Assembly: GCA_963169105.1 (NCBI GenBank)
Contig: OY720643.1
Coordinates: 80,707,696-80,771,695 of the forward strand
Reading direction: 5' to 3'
Source of the DNA: Ceriagrion tenellum
Taxonomy: Eukaryota; Arthropoda; Insecta; Odonata; Coenagrionidae
DNA length: 64,000 nucleotides
Within the stretch, counting starts at the first letter, position 1. Each line of letters opens with the position of its first letter. Made by a program: the position numbers and the translations under genes. Under the pieces are notes generated by a model, which was not told the origin of the DNA, did no database searches, and saw nothing but the letters and a program-made list of their open reading frames with translations. Of this stretch, positions 46,695 to 57,946 are shown one piece after another.

Positions 46695-49182
46695 TGTTCT
46701 GTCACAATCTTCACTTCATGAAAACGACCCATACATAAGGCCAAACCCCGAATATTTCCCCCATTCGTCATGAAAATAACAGAGCAGAGTGATAATTATG
46801 TTGGTAGATACATCAATAATACGCAACGCCCTGAAAATGATAATAATGAGTCAATATCCTAATATCAGATAATAATTTGAACGATGCGTTATCAGAAATA
46901 TAAAATTATGCCATGGAATTATGGAACGAAACCACCAAAACCAGATTGATTTTATTACAGATGCAAGTGATTAAGGTTTATAGGTGTGGTTTTCATATAA
47001 AATTTAGATAATTGTTGCATCTTAGTCTTTTTTCATGCTTTAAAAATGTACTAAAAAATGCTGCCTTCCTTTTTATAGGTTCTTACATAAATAGCACAAT
47101 GCCCATATCTTATGATAGCACAGAGCACTGATTTTGCTAAAGATATTTTTTTAATAATTTGCTGCCAGTTTTAAATACACGGAGAGAAAATTGATTGGCA
47201 ACAGGAATTAGTAATGGATCGAAAATTTTATGTTCAATTGAAGAAATATGAACAGCATATACCCAAATTACCAACGGGAAACTATTTGTTGGGCGTGTTA
47301 GAGGAATACTAATCCGGCAGAGCCATCGTTTGACAAATCACAGACCAGAATATCCATTTCCAAGCAAATAAATGAAATTTGCGGGAGGAGGACCTCATTT
47401 TGCATAGCCAATCGATGAACGGGGTCAAGTCCCCGCAGAAATTCTAATATGAGGATGAGAATTGTGACGTTTTTGCACGGCAAAAGTTTCACATAAATTT
47501 CAGCTGCGCGGACACTATGGTTAGCAATCCAATTGAGAATGATGTGGAACCGTGGGTCGAATAGCCAATGCATAACCCAGCAAATGTGACTTCCAACGAA
47601 CGACGAAATGATTCAGAAATTAGGTTCCGCCCAATGGCAAAAAAAACGACAAATCATGTATGGCAAATCGAAATCTTTCATTACAACCAGACAAAATGAG
47701 CTGGCCTTTGATTTGCCACATAATAGCCGATTAAAATTAGTTTTCCTCCGCCTCCTTCGGCGAATAGTTATCAGCTGATACTTCAAATCACCGCACCTCA
47801 TTTTTCAATCAATGATCGTTTGCCTATTGTTCCGATTTAGGTATTCCAGTAACATGTGAATGCACTGATACAATCTAAAGTGGGTAATGATACTAGTTAA
47901 GTATGATGTAGTATAGAATTGTGTCAAATTTATAAATTTTCACAGGCGCAGACCCTTACGTACCAAAATATTTTATACTTTGATGATATGATTTATTCAT
48001 CTAAGCATACGCCCCTTTTCTCTTTGCCCCCTCCATTAAAGACTTCCTCTATCTTTCGTTTCCCCGCACACTCAAGATCCTTCCCTTCATCTCTTGATTA
48101 AGATAGTGGAAGAGATAATTGTTTGTGAACATATTTCCTGGAGACTTAACGCGCTTGGTAATTTAATTTACTTAGTTAAGCATATAAGTTATATGCATAG
48201 ATTAAAAAAATTCACGTTTCCGATACGGTTTCTTGGGAATTAAATGCTATTTTAATACGTATTCAGCTGAACGACAGTTGTGTGACCTATATTTAGAAGT
48301 AATTTTATTCTCTTTGTTCTTTTTTCCCGTGATGTCCAAACAATACCTTCCATATCATTGAAATGGTTGCTCACATAAATTAATCTTTCATGGTGAGTAA
48401 AAAAATATTTTCACATGATTTTCGCTTAAATTACAAATTCTTTGCCTTAAACCCAAGTCATAAGAATGATTCAATAAAAGTAAAAAATATAAAAACCTAA
48501 TTCTTGCGTAATTTATATTACTACATGCAAGATTCTTTACCTCACATAAGCAGCTGTACTTAAGTGATGATCGGTTCTAGAATTTTATTTTCAGTTACAT
48601 TTATAATATATAAAAATGTCCACTCAATGACTCGAAGACTGCTCCAGCCACATTACGTAACCCTTTCCTCTCACTACCTCTTCCACCCACCGACTTTGCT
48701 TTCCCTATATTCGCTCTAGAGGTTTTCTCATCTCACCCAACATGTCGACCACTTTTTTCTTTGTCATCTTTTCCATCCACTGCATTTCTCACCTCCGCAC
48801 TCTTTAACTTAGATTCTATTCAGCCTACCCTCCGTTTGATTTCCTATCATTTCCTTCAAACGTTCCTGCACTATTTAACACTACACCTCTTGTTAAACTC
48901 TTTTCCCACACATCTTTACCGAACGCATTTTCAGTAAAGATGAATTGTTAAACGTTATTATTTTGCTACAGTGCCGAATTCTTGTAACGCACTATCTAGG
49001 TATTTGAATATTAAATATTCTACAATACCTTTCAAGGCATCAAAAAAATTATTGAGTACTAATTAGAAATAGGCGGTTCCATCTTTTGGAATAACCGATG
49101 CCGCCATATGGATTTTCGATTTTAAAAGGCGAACGTATCATCCCGTTTGCCAGTTTCACACTTTAAATGCTATCTTGTTAAC
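46695..49182. other. Unassigned sequence with a candidate frame at 47298-47615
   Basis: A minus-strand frame of about 106 codons (with an internal ATG at 47571-47573) contains HWLFDPRFHIILNWIANHSV, then AAEIYVKLLPCKNV and DPVHRLAMQNEVLLPQISF. It is not low-complexity, but I recognise no family. The pyrimidine-rich block at 48640-48920 resembles the antisense of a LINE tail in composition, but no LINE motif could be read there. The remainder is AT-rich. Confidence 0.25.
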
Positions 49183-49381
49183 GCTGCTTTACACGGTACA
49201 ATTTATTGTACAAACGAATGTATCATAGAATGTACAAGACACTAAATTGAAATAGGGCAGGTTCCATTTCCCGTTAAGTCATCCAGACAAACATACAATT
49301 TGCCGCTATACACGGTACAATATCCCTCAATGAAGAGTTCATACATTCGTTTGTACAATAAAATGTACCGTGGAAAGCGGC
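49183..49381 (-). mobile_element. MITE with TIR plus internal repeat, copy B
   Basis: The element is 199 bp and is the reverse complement of the one at 9304-9501. Ends are GCTGCTTTACACGG on the left and CCGTGGAAAGCGGC on the right. The internal third copy of the terminal motif is GCCGCTATACACGGTACAAT at 49302-49321. Copy B keeps the terminal TACATTTTATTGTACAAAC arm better than copy A. It encodes no protein. Confidence 0.8.
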
Positions 49382-51337
49382 ATTTACGCCACCGAACACC
49401 ATAACCATGATGGAGAAAATGGATAGAAGGGAAGTGAATCGTGGCTACTTGCATTTCCAAGAAGAACAAATTACATCAAAACATTTCTACACCAAATATC
49501 AACTCTTTCGCATTATAATTATAACTATTTATATTATTGTTAAAATAGCCTTCCCCAAGGGGTTGCTTGTTACTTAAACGAATTTTTATTCAAATTTGGT
49601 CAGTCGTAAACATATCAGCACCGCTCTGATGATTATCGTTGGATTATCTGTAATAGAAATAATAATTTGAATATTCATGTTTACCCATACATAATAATGG
49701 AAACTACCCTCTGTCAGTCATATCCCTACAATATAATTTCTGTTGGCTGCCCCTCAAAGGTCAATCTATTTGTTGAAACAGATTTATAATCACCCCAACG
49801 CCAAACAAATTCTCATTTAATAACACTGGCGATTTTATGTGAGCAGACTACCTGAAATGAATAAAATAAGGAGGGGGAATATATTGGGTAACTTAATCAG
49901 GGCAATATTCATCAGCACTTAGGAGGTTTCCGGAAGAGAAGGGGATAGGTACACATAAAATATGGTGGTTGATCCAAAACGGTTGTGGATCGCAAAACAT
50001 TAAATAATTTAACTGCTAAATTGCCTTACTGTTAAACTATAAATGTCGATGAATACACAATCAGAACCTGGGTACTAAGAAATATCTAAATGATTCGTCA
50101 TATCCATCATGTCAGGATTCTGATTCCATTCCATAGTAAAAAAAAAAGGTATATCGCGCCAGAGGAATTCAAAACTTTGAAAACCTGGGCGCATTAGCGT
50201 GGGCTGGATGGAAACTATTTGTCACTAGTAGGCTATATGGCTGCGACCCTGAATTCGGTCATCATAGTGGTACGGCGTGACATCCAATCGAAACGCTGCG
50301 TTCGCCCCTCACGCCGGGTGCTGGCGAATGGAAATTTCGGGCGAAGCGCTATTTTGTTTTTGGTCAATCGACGTCGTCCGGACCCAATTCTCGCCGCAAT
50401 CACGAATTAATTTTGACCCAATGAAATCGCAACCGCATACACCGCCCGCATTCCGCGCAAATCCTGATTCGGTGCAGTGGTCTGGGGGATGAGTAGCGAG
50501 AATCCCAGACTCTTTCGCCGGTCCGACTAACTCGAACCGACGTAAAACAGTCCACCAGCAACTCGACGAGAACGTCAACCCGCCCGTCCGCCCGCAGACC
50601 ATTCTGCCGCTTGGTTGGTTGGTAATTTAAGGAGAGGACAGACAGCCGACGTTATTTGCACCATTAAGGACTGGTTTTATAATCTCTGATAAAGGTGGTT
50701 TGAGCGATATTCTTCTCTATCCGTGAAGCCCGTATTACAAACAAGACGCTAAATTGCACCATTTAGGACAGCATGTTTTTCTCAATCTGGCGGACAACAA
50801 TTAAAAAAATTAGAGCAGGGGATATACTAAAATCTCATGGTTTCCGCTTGAGTTCTTGCAACTCAGAGCTTTAAACGACGCTATTTGAAATGCACTTTTG
50901 TATATCAGATAGCGCAAGTACATTCCCTGCGTAAAATGCGCTTAGTAAAGATCACATTCGAATGTAAATGTTTAATTTCAACAGCCGTAATAAGCAGGGA
51001 TCAACAAAGTTATAACGTAGTAACGACCCAAAAATATCGCTTTAAACGGCTAATTTTTGTCACTGCTTGCATAAATATGCTCACATAATTCGTTAGCTTG
51101 AGTCATTTTTTCAAGCCGTGCGGAAAGAGAGCCTAAACAGTATTTATTTGCGATACTGCAGGAATAACTACGATGGCTTATTGGTTTATTTTTAAATAGC
51201 AGAAAAATAATAAGTATTTAAGTACAATATTGCCGACAAGATGCAGGCGTAAGACATTCCTAATGTTAAAATGAATTCCTCTTTGGATTTATAAGAGTGT
51301 ATCGGTACTAACTTTGTGCAACACATGGATTTCCAAA
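49382..51337. other. Unassigned sequence with a CpG-rich block at 50160-50640
   Basis: The block at about 50160-50640 has many CpGs (for example GACGTCGTCCGG and CCCGCCCGTCCGCCCG) between AT-rich flanks. Frames on both strands overlap (50219-50602) and lack domains. It is the best candidate for a promoter-type island in the right half, but no start or exon structure can be read. The rest is AT-rich. Confidence 0.35.
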
Positions 51338-51479
51338 AGAAACACTAGCGCAATTTCCACACCTGCATTCTCCGCCACCGACCTTGGCTTCAGCACAATA
51401 TGCTCCCATCATGATGGCTGAGCTGAAACCATGGTCGGTGACGGAGAATCAAAGTGCGGAAATTATTTCAGTGTTTCTT
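51338..51479. mobile_element. Short foldback element with hammerhead-like cores on both strands
   Basis: Arms 51338-51394 and 51422-51479 are inverted copies sharing ATTCTCCG, CACCGACC and the outer GAAACACT. On the plus strand CATGATGG precedes GAAACCATGGTC (51425-51436). On the minus strand CATGATGG is followed by AGCA...TGCT, then GAAGCCAAGGTC. The first box has lost the C-T order of CTGATGA, so the core is degenerate, but the second box with a GGTC end is kept on both strands. Same structural class as 44808-44965. Confidence 0.65.
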
Positions 51480-53839
51480 TACTCTTCGGAGTGCTTACCC
51501 GTAACATTTCCCGTACAAAAATGTTATCTTTTGGCGAACAACTCGAAAAATGTAGCGGCTGATTAGTTGTCATCATGGGAAAGAGGGGTAGTTTTCTTCA
51601 TGATTTTTTCTTTATGGCCCAAAATACCAAAAATATTATCATGGGGAGAAATACGTAAGTAGGACGTTCATCTGTATCTACCGAACAACGTGCGAGCCAC
51701 CACGATGGGATGTGGCCCAGGGTGACACCTGGCATGCAATACGCGTCGCATTTCGAAGTCGCGAATCGCAGCTTGTTGAAGGAATCGGGGTCTCGTAGAG
51801 CTGAGTTCAATGAAGACAAATCTTAGACATTTTTGGGAAACTTGCGTACATGGCAGAAATAAGCAAAATTGCCTGCTCACACGCTGCCCGTTTCAGTGCG
51901 GGTCAACGTCCGGTGTGGCAATGTCGCAAGATGTTCAAGAATACTAGAACAGGATTCTTGTTGTGCTTCGTCATCTAAACAGCAAAAAAACTGGAAGATT
52001 TATTCACAGCTTTCACGGTGTTAACGGAAATATTTTGGAAATAATTTAAGCCAAAATTAAGGATGTTACAATTTCCTTATCAAAGTTAGAATTCCAATTT
52101 GACCTTAGACTTTTCACCGCGAGTTCATACTCAAAATGTTGTCAAATCTTCACTCTTCACAAGTTCACTCTTTTCCAAACAAGCTGTTTCGATTACGCCC
52201 AACACAGATATTCCGTTATGAACACATGACCCTGAGAGCAGCCAGAGGAGGTTTTAGGACATCAGCCAAGAGAAAATGATAGAGTTAGGAAAAGGAGTTT
52301 GAAGAGTAAAGGGCGAAATTAATTTTAATGCTTGAAATGGTGAAAGTAAATTGACTTTGCGTCTGCTCAGTATTTTTTTCGAGACACTCTGTGTGTGGAA
52401 AGATGAAATTTCAATCGTTATTAATACGGCTGTGTATCTCTCTATTTTTTCACATCTATCAGCGTTCGTATTATGATGTGGGATTTTTATAATATTCTCT
52501 GAGCCATATTGAAACTCACTTGATGTGAATTTTACAATATCTCAATGCCTTGCCTATTGCAGTCAAGTGTCTTGAGGATTCCACCAATGGTATTCCATCA
52601 GGATTCATTTTAACAAACGCGCTAGAATACTGGTAGGAAGATGCAGAGATGCGCAGTCTTTACAAGAAGTTTTCGATGCTATGAGGATCGGTCAATATTA
52701 TTGCAGTAATATTTTGATTTTGCAGAAATTTTATCTCCTCTATTTTTCAATGTAGTACTTCTCTAATTTGTTTCACTTAACTTTGCATACACCATATAAG
52801 ATGAAGTAAATAAAGTGTTTCATTATAAATTTTAATATTTCTCTATGCATTCCGTATTATATTATTTTGATACTAAATATGGGAACGGTATATGCGACAA
52901 AATTAGATAGGTAACCTATGAATTTCAGAAGTACAAAAAATCCTCCAACCCACTTCCCAAGACACACCCGTCTTCCAACCCACTAGTAGGGGCTATAAGT
53001 AAAGCATAGCGGAGCACATACATGCTTTCGAACTTTACATCTTCCAAATATTCTTCCAATTTCCTAGGCCATTATGCCTAGTATCAATCTGTAAACATAA
53101 ATTTTCCTTGTATACCAACCCTGTAGGTTAACTACGAATCTCTAGCGGCTAGAAATTATGACGGTATGAAAAGTCGTTGAATAACAAACATTTTTTGGAA
53201 CTAGTCTGCAAATATTCACCGACCATTCAAAGTGTACCAATGAATTTAATCGCAGTACTGATGAAAATGCCACATAGTTGCTGATGTAGGGAAATTTGTA
53301 CTTGAAAGCTACATATAGCTACTGAAATCAGACCGCTGTGAACTCGTGTTTTGCGTGGCAGCATCACACTGAAGACTACCCACTAACGAGATTGTCAACC
53401 CAGTCCTGAGTGCCCTGGCTGCCCATTCCCCTTTTTGGAATTATGGGATGGGTTGCGCACGGGGTCATTTGTACCGTTGTAAACACCGTGCAAATGCCCA
53501 CTCTTTTGGAGAGGGGAAGCTCATTGCTGTCGGTCGAAAAAAAGAACAGGTCATTTCGTTAAGGAACAAATGAATTCACGTTTGGCACCACTACAATACA
53601 CGCAACTGTACCTGGGGCCGATCTACATGGTAGGTAGGGGAGGGTTAGAGAATAGGGGATGAAATTAATGAACGGAGGGAAGAAAGACGATGAGAGAGTG
53701 AGTAAGATAGGAAAACTCGAATATTTCAATTTAAGACGCGAGGCATGCACACGAATAGGAAATAGTCAAGTGGTTAGAATCACATATCAATAGCTCAGAC
53801 TTTACCAAGAATACTGTCTAGCGTTTAACTTCGGACACA
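51480..53839. other. AT-rich sequence, nothing recognised
   Basis: Overlapping minus frames at 51598-51880 and 53559-53750 show no motif. No RNA gene or clear repeat. Confidence 0.45.
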
Positions 53840-54075
53840 AGTTGAAACGGAACAGCAACTAGCGCTAAATCACCGATCATCCAACCCAGAGGTCACATCG
53901 TGAGAAGAATTGAAATGCAACGGCAAGTAGTGGAGAATGATCCCACAACCTACCTAGAGGTCTCTTTCTGGGATGAGTTGAAATGGAACGAAAGGTAGTG
54001 GTGAGTCATCGTACAACTTACCTTGAGGTCTCATCGTAAGATGAGTTGAAATGGGACGACAGGTTATGTTGTCGT
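53840..54075. repeat. Minisatellite, 67-68-bp unit, about 3.5 copies
   Basis: The marker AGTTGAAATGGAAC (with changes) recurs at 53840, 53908, 53976 and 54043. Between markers the block CAACCTACCTAGAGGTCTC repeats with changes. The copies differ from each other at several positions, so the array is old. Confidence 0.85.
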
Positions 54076-54605
54076 ATCACATCTTATAGTCCTGGTTTTG
54101 GCAGCATTTAGAAAATTTTTCCAACCCTCCTTACTAAAAAATCTTTCCGCCCATCACAGAAAGCACCGTTGTCTTGGTCCCTGTATCCAGCTCCTAGCGG
54201 TGCCCGGAACGTCGGCGAAATCTAAAAAGTCAAAGGTTGTATGGCCGGATCGATAGTGTATTGTATTTCAGAATGAGGAAGGACATTAGATCTAATTTAT
54301 TGATAATCGAATAAAGGACCATTGAAGACCAAGCAGTCCTTCCTAACATGTACCTTTCAAAAACAACACCCCCACTTTCGTGTATCCTCAATGTCTTCGA
54401 TCTTCTAATTATAATTATTGAGGAATGTAACTGGCTAATAGTGGTGTGGCAATCTTTATATATAAATTTTGTAGCGTGTCAGTCATTCTGTATCCGTTTT
54501 CTTTCTTTCTCTGTCAATTTTTGAGCTAGAAGAGTGAGGTTTAGTGCGTTGAATGTGAAATCTCTGCCTTCATGATTTGGTAGTAGTTTAAGATTTTAAT
54601 AGCTC
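54076..54605. other. Unassigned sequence
   Basis: No recognised feature. Confidence 0.45.
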
Positions 54606-54816
54606 GGGCGTGTGGCAGGGGGTTGTTAGGTCACCAGCCGTGCAAAGGTGCAAGATATTTGGAAATGAAATGGAGACATGAATTAAAAGGAGTGTATTTA
54701 GTTATTTTAAATAAGATCTAAAAGGGCTGCTGTTTGGGCGTGTGGCAGAGGGTGTTAGGTTACCAGCCGTGCCAAGGTGTAAGTTATTTGGAGATAAATT
54801 GGATCATTTTTGGGTT
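54606..54816 (+). repeat. Direct duplication, 130-bp offset
   Basis: The block starting GGGCGTGTGGCAG and running through TTACCAGCCGTGC to TATTTGGA occurs at 54606-54687 and 54736-54816. The open frame 54742-55020 (92 codons, starts at GTG) begins inside the second copy; it is lysine-rich without a recognised domain and is not called as a gene. Confidence 0.75.
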
Positions 54817-57680
54817 GTGGTTGCAACACCCAGATGCTGGGAAACAGTGACAAAGGAGAAAGGCCAAAAAGGAGAGAGAAAGAGTGTAAAGGTTGACACA
54901 AAAGAAACCACAGTGCTCTCCTATTTAAATGGCTTTAAAAACAACAAAGGAGAACAGCTAATAGCTCTGGGACGGGTACACACTCCTGCTCATGGAGTGA
55001 GCAGACTAGCTGCCTGCTAGTAAGGATTTTTTATTTCGTTTCCAACTTGGGCAATGCATTATTCAGATTATTGTTGATAGATTATGAAGGATTATGTAGT
55101 AAGGATAGTAAATGAACGAATATTATTAATGCAAACATATTTTTAAATTTTGCATAGATCTAGTTGGCATCATAGCCATTTATCGACAATCATGACAGTT
55201 TTGGCTCGAGGATAAATCGAAATCTCCGAAACGATTCGTCACAACTTCACGATCTTGTAAAATAGGCTCTAATTACTGCGCTGTCCTCTGTAGCACACTG
55301 TCAAAAATACGAAAACCAATACGCGAGGACACGGACTGGAATGGTTAAAAAAAACACTGCACGAACAACGAAAATCCACGCTCATTTCCCCACCGAGTCT
55401 GATTCTTTTTTTTTCTCTTGCCCTCCAAAAAACCCTCTTTTTTCCCCAGGGTAAGAGGACTAACGCATCGCCGAAGGGTATTTAGCCCTTCAACCCTCTC
55501 TCCACCGACACACGTCACTAAAAACTCTAAAAACCCTGGGGGACAGACCGAGCGCAATTTAAAACACACCGCGACAATAATGGTTGTTCCGCTTCCACGA
55601 CAGTCAGACGACAAAGACCCGTCCCATCAAAGAGTGACGGAAAGAAGGACGGAAGATAAAAATAAAAAAGGCATTCAATGGGGCACAAATGAGACGTGTA
55701 GGTTTCAAAAAAGAAACTAAGAGAAAATAAAATAGATCGTATGCACGCGAAAAATGCATTACTTCAACAAAATGGGTTTTTATAGATGTTTAATGAAATT
55801 AAGTAACTTTTAACCACTCATAAATAAATACTGTTACCTTTTTGCCTTATTTCGTGTAACAGCTTTCTTTACTACACTTGATTACGCGCATCAGAACCAG
55901 CTCATTACAACTTAGGTTAAATAACGTGGATAGGACAATATTAGTCGTTACTTATTACATGGGAATCAGCTTAAAGGACCACACACCACTCATAACATTT
56001 TCGGTAGTTAACCTGTAGCCATCTGTCCACCATAACAAAACATTCACACCATATTTCGGCAGCATAAGGAACCGGTAAAACAGGCCTCAATTACCGCACG
56101 ATCAAGGAAAGAAAAGGATATGGATTTTGGACAAGACTGTGGGATGTAAAATGCATAGGGTACTTAAGAGAGATGATGAAAACATACAACAAGAAAAGCT
56201 TACCGATTTATTTTAATTGATGATAATATTATGTATATCAAGCTTAAAAATTGCCAATGAAGTCGAAAAACACGACATGACTGAATTCTTTAAACACAGG
56301 TAAAAGGAACAGTTGTGATTACAAAATTAGTATTTCATTCAATGGCTCTCGTGAGAGTTAGAGCAGAGGTCCAATTTGGTATACCCTAAGTGATGCTCAG
56401 CAGATATAAGAGATGATGAAACGGGTTTTTAATACTTATACAATGACCAAAACCAAACCCTTGCAGTTTTTTGCAGATAAATTTTCAATTCAAATTAGTT
56501 TCAATGCTACCGTATCATCATCAAGAACTTGAACGCGAACAAAAACTGGAAAAAAATCAATGCTTACAAACCCAAGAGTTCCAGGGAGGAAATAAGAAAA
56601 AAGAGAGGTGAAAAATGCACTATGTGAACATGAAAAAGAGAGGAAGACAGGTGGAAAAAACTAAAACCCGGAGGCGTTGGTAGGAGTGGTTTCATGGTGA
56701 CCTCTGGTCCCTGGGTGCGCCAAGCCTGCTGCCAGACCATTCCCCATCGGGGGAAAAAAGAACAAGCAACCCGTGTAGGCATACACCCATTTCAAACACC
56801 CCTACACACAGACACAAACCATGGGTCTTTTTTTTTCACTATCAGCCCGGCCGACACCCTACTACAGCCCGGCACGGCACAGCAGATACCCTTCCACATT
56901 AGAATATAACTGTAACTAGTGTTGCCAACTGTTGAGCAGTAAATTTCACAACTTGTCCGTTCCCAGGGATAAAAAACATTGCCAAAACAAGTAATTATTA
57001 CGAATAACATGGATTTTCCATTCCTCGTCCGTGATCGGCGAGATCAGAGTTAAACGTGCAATTTGAATACAACTGAATTACATCCACCCAAGGATGTCAT
57101 TTTAGATGAGAAGTATATTTCTATAGAAGAAGAAGATGTATATTTCTGTAATATATGCTAATTGTTGTATAATAGTCTAAAACATTATATGGCCAAGGTG
57201 TACTCTACAAGAAAGATGGTAAATTTAAAAGTAAGCAAAACCATTGTATTTATTCAACTTGTTTCAATTTTACTCCTCTAAAAAAAAGTATAATCCTGCC
57301 TTATAATTACACTTTCGATAAATGGTCGTCTTACAAGCTGCATAATGAGCATAAAATGTTTTCAAATGAAAAGAGTTTTGCCACAATGATTAAGTAATAG
57401 TTCAGTATTATGATAAAATTAATCTATAGTGCCCAAAGCCCATTATAGTGACGGGACAATCACTTCATCAAACGAAGAACTTTAATAAAGTGAAATTCAA
57501 ATTCGATCTCAGGAAACTGAGCGGTTTAAAAAAATTAAAACAAAGAGTGTCTATTTCAACTTAATTTATGACATGGGTTGCAGTTATTACACTAGACAGT
57601 TATGAGTTTAAGCCGAGGAGAAAAATAAAGAGGGAGATATAGAAAATAATAAATAATTTAAGATTTTCTCGGTGTATTAT
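54817..57680. other. Unassigned sequence
   Basis: Open frames at 55345-55720, 56564-56909 and 56792-57010 overlap on opposite strands and lack domains. Near 56480-56530 the minus strand reads TTGATGATGATAC, then ATTGAAACTAATTTG, faintly like the hammerhead-type boxes but without a matching stem. An AGAGATGATGAAA string occurs twice (56168 and 56408). Confidence 0.4.
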
Positions 57681-57946
57681 GTTTAAATATCTTTCTCGGG
57701 CTTCGCACCACGTAATTTTTTAAATATCCGCCGACGTTTCGGAAAACGACTTGTTTTCCATTTTAAAGGCACGTGTTATTTCCCCCGTGACCACTATAGC
57801 ACTCTCTCTATATAGTTATATTGTTATAATGGTCACGGCGGAAATAACACGTGCCTTGAAAATGGAAAACAAGTCGTTTTCCGATGCATCGGCGGATTTT
57901 GAAAACATTACCCGGTGCGAAGCCCGAGAAAGATATTTAAATATAC
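57681..57946. mobile_element. Foldback element with long arms and hammerhead-like core
   Basis: The left arm (57681-57797) and right arm (57827-57946) are inverted copies of about 118 bp around a 29-bp TA-rich loop. They share CTTTCTCGGGCTTCGCACC, AAAACGACTTGTTTTCCATT and GGCACGTGTTATTT. On the minus strand the left arm has CCTTTAAAATGG, where the first T-G-A core is lost. It then has a strong 7-bp stem (GGAAAAC/GTTTTCC), followed by GAAACGTCGGC. The right arm on the plus strand reads CCTTGAAAATGG, the same stem, and GATGCATCGGC. The GAAACGTCGG box next to a perfect stem is typical of hammerhead-bearing Penelope-like repeats. The open frame 57751-57957 is a repeat shadow. Confidence 0.8.

Noticed and set aside
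48640..48920. Pyrimidine-rich block considered as a fifth minus-strand LINE relic
   Set aside because: No LINE motif could be read in any frame on the minus strand.
53840..54075. 67-bp repeats considered as repeat-spacer units
   Set aside because: The similarity extends over the whole unit, so there are no distinct spacers.
56480..56535. TTGATGATGATAC and ATTGAAAC on the minus strand as a seventh hammerhead locus
   Set aside because: The spacing is right, but stem II does not pair and the first box lacks C; too weak to list as a feature.
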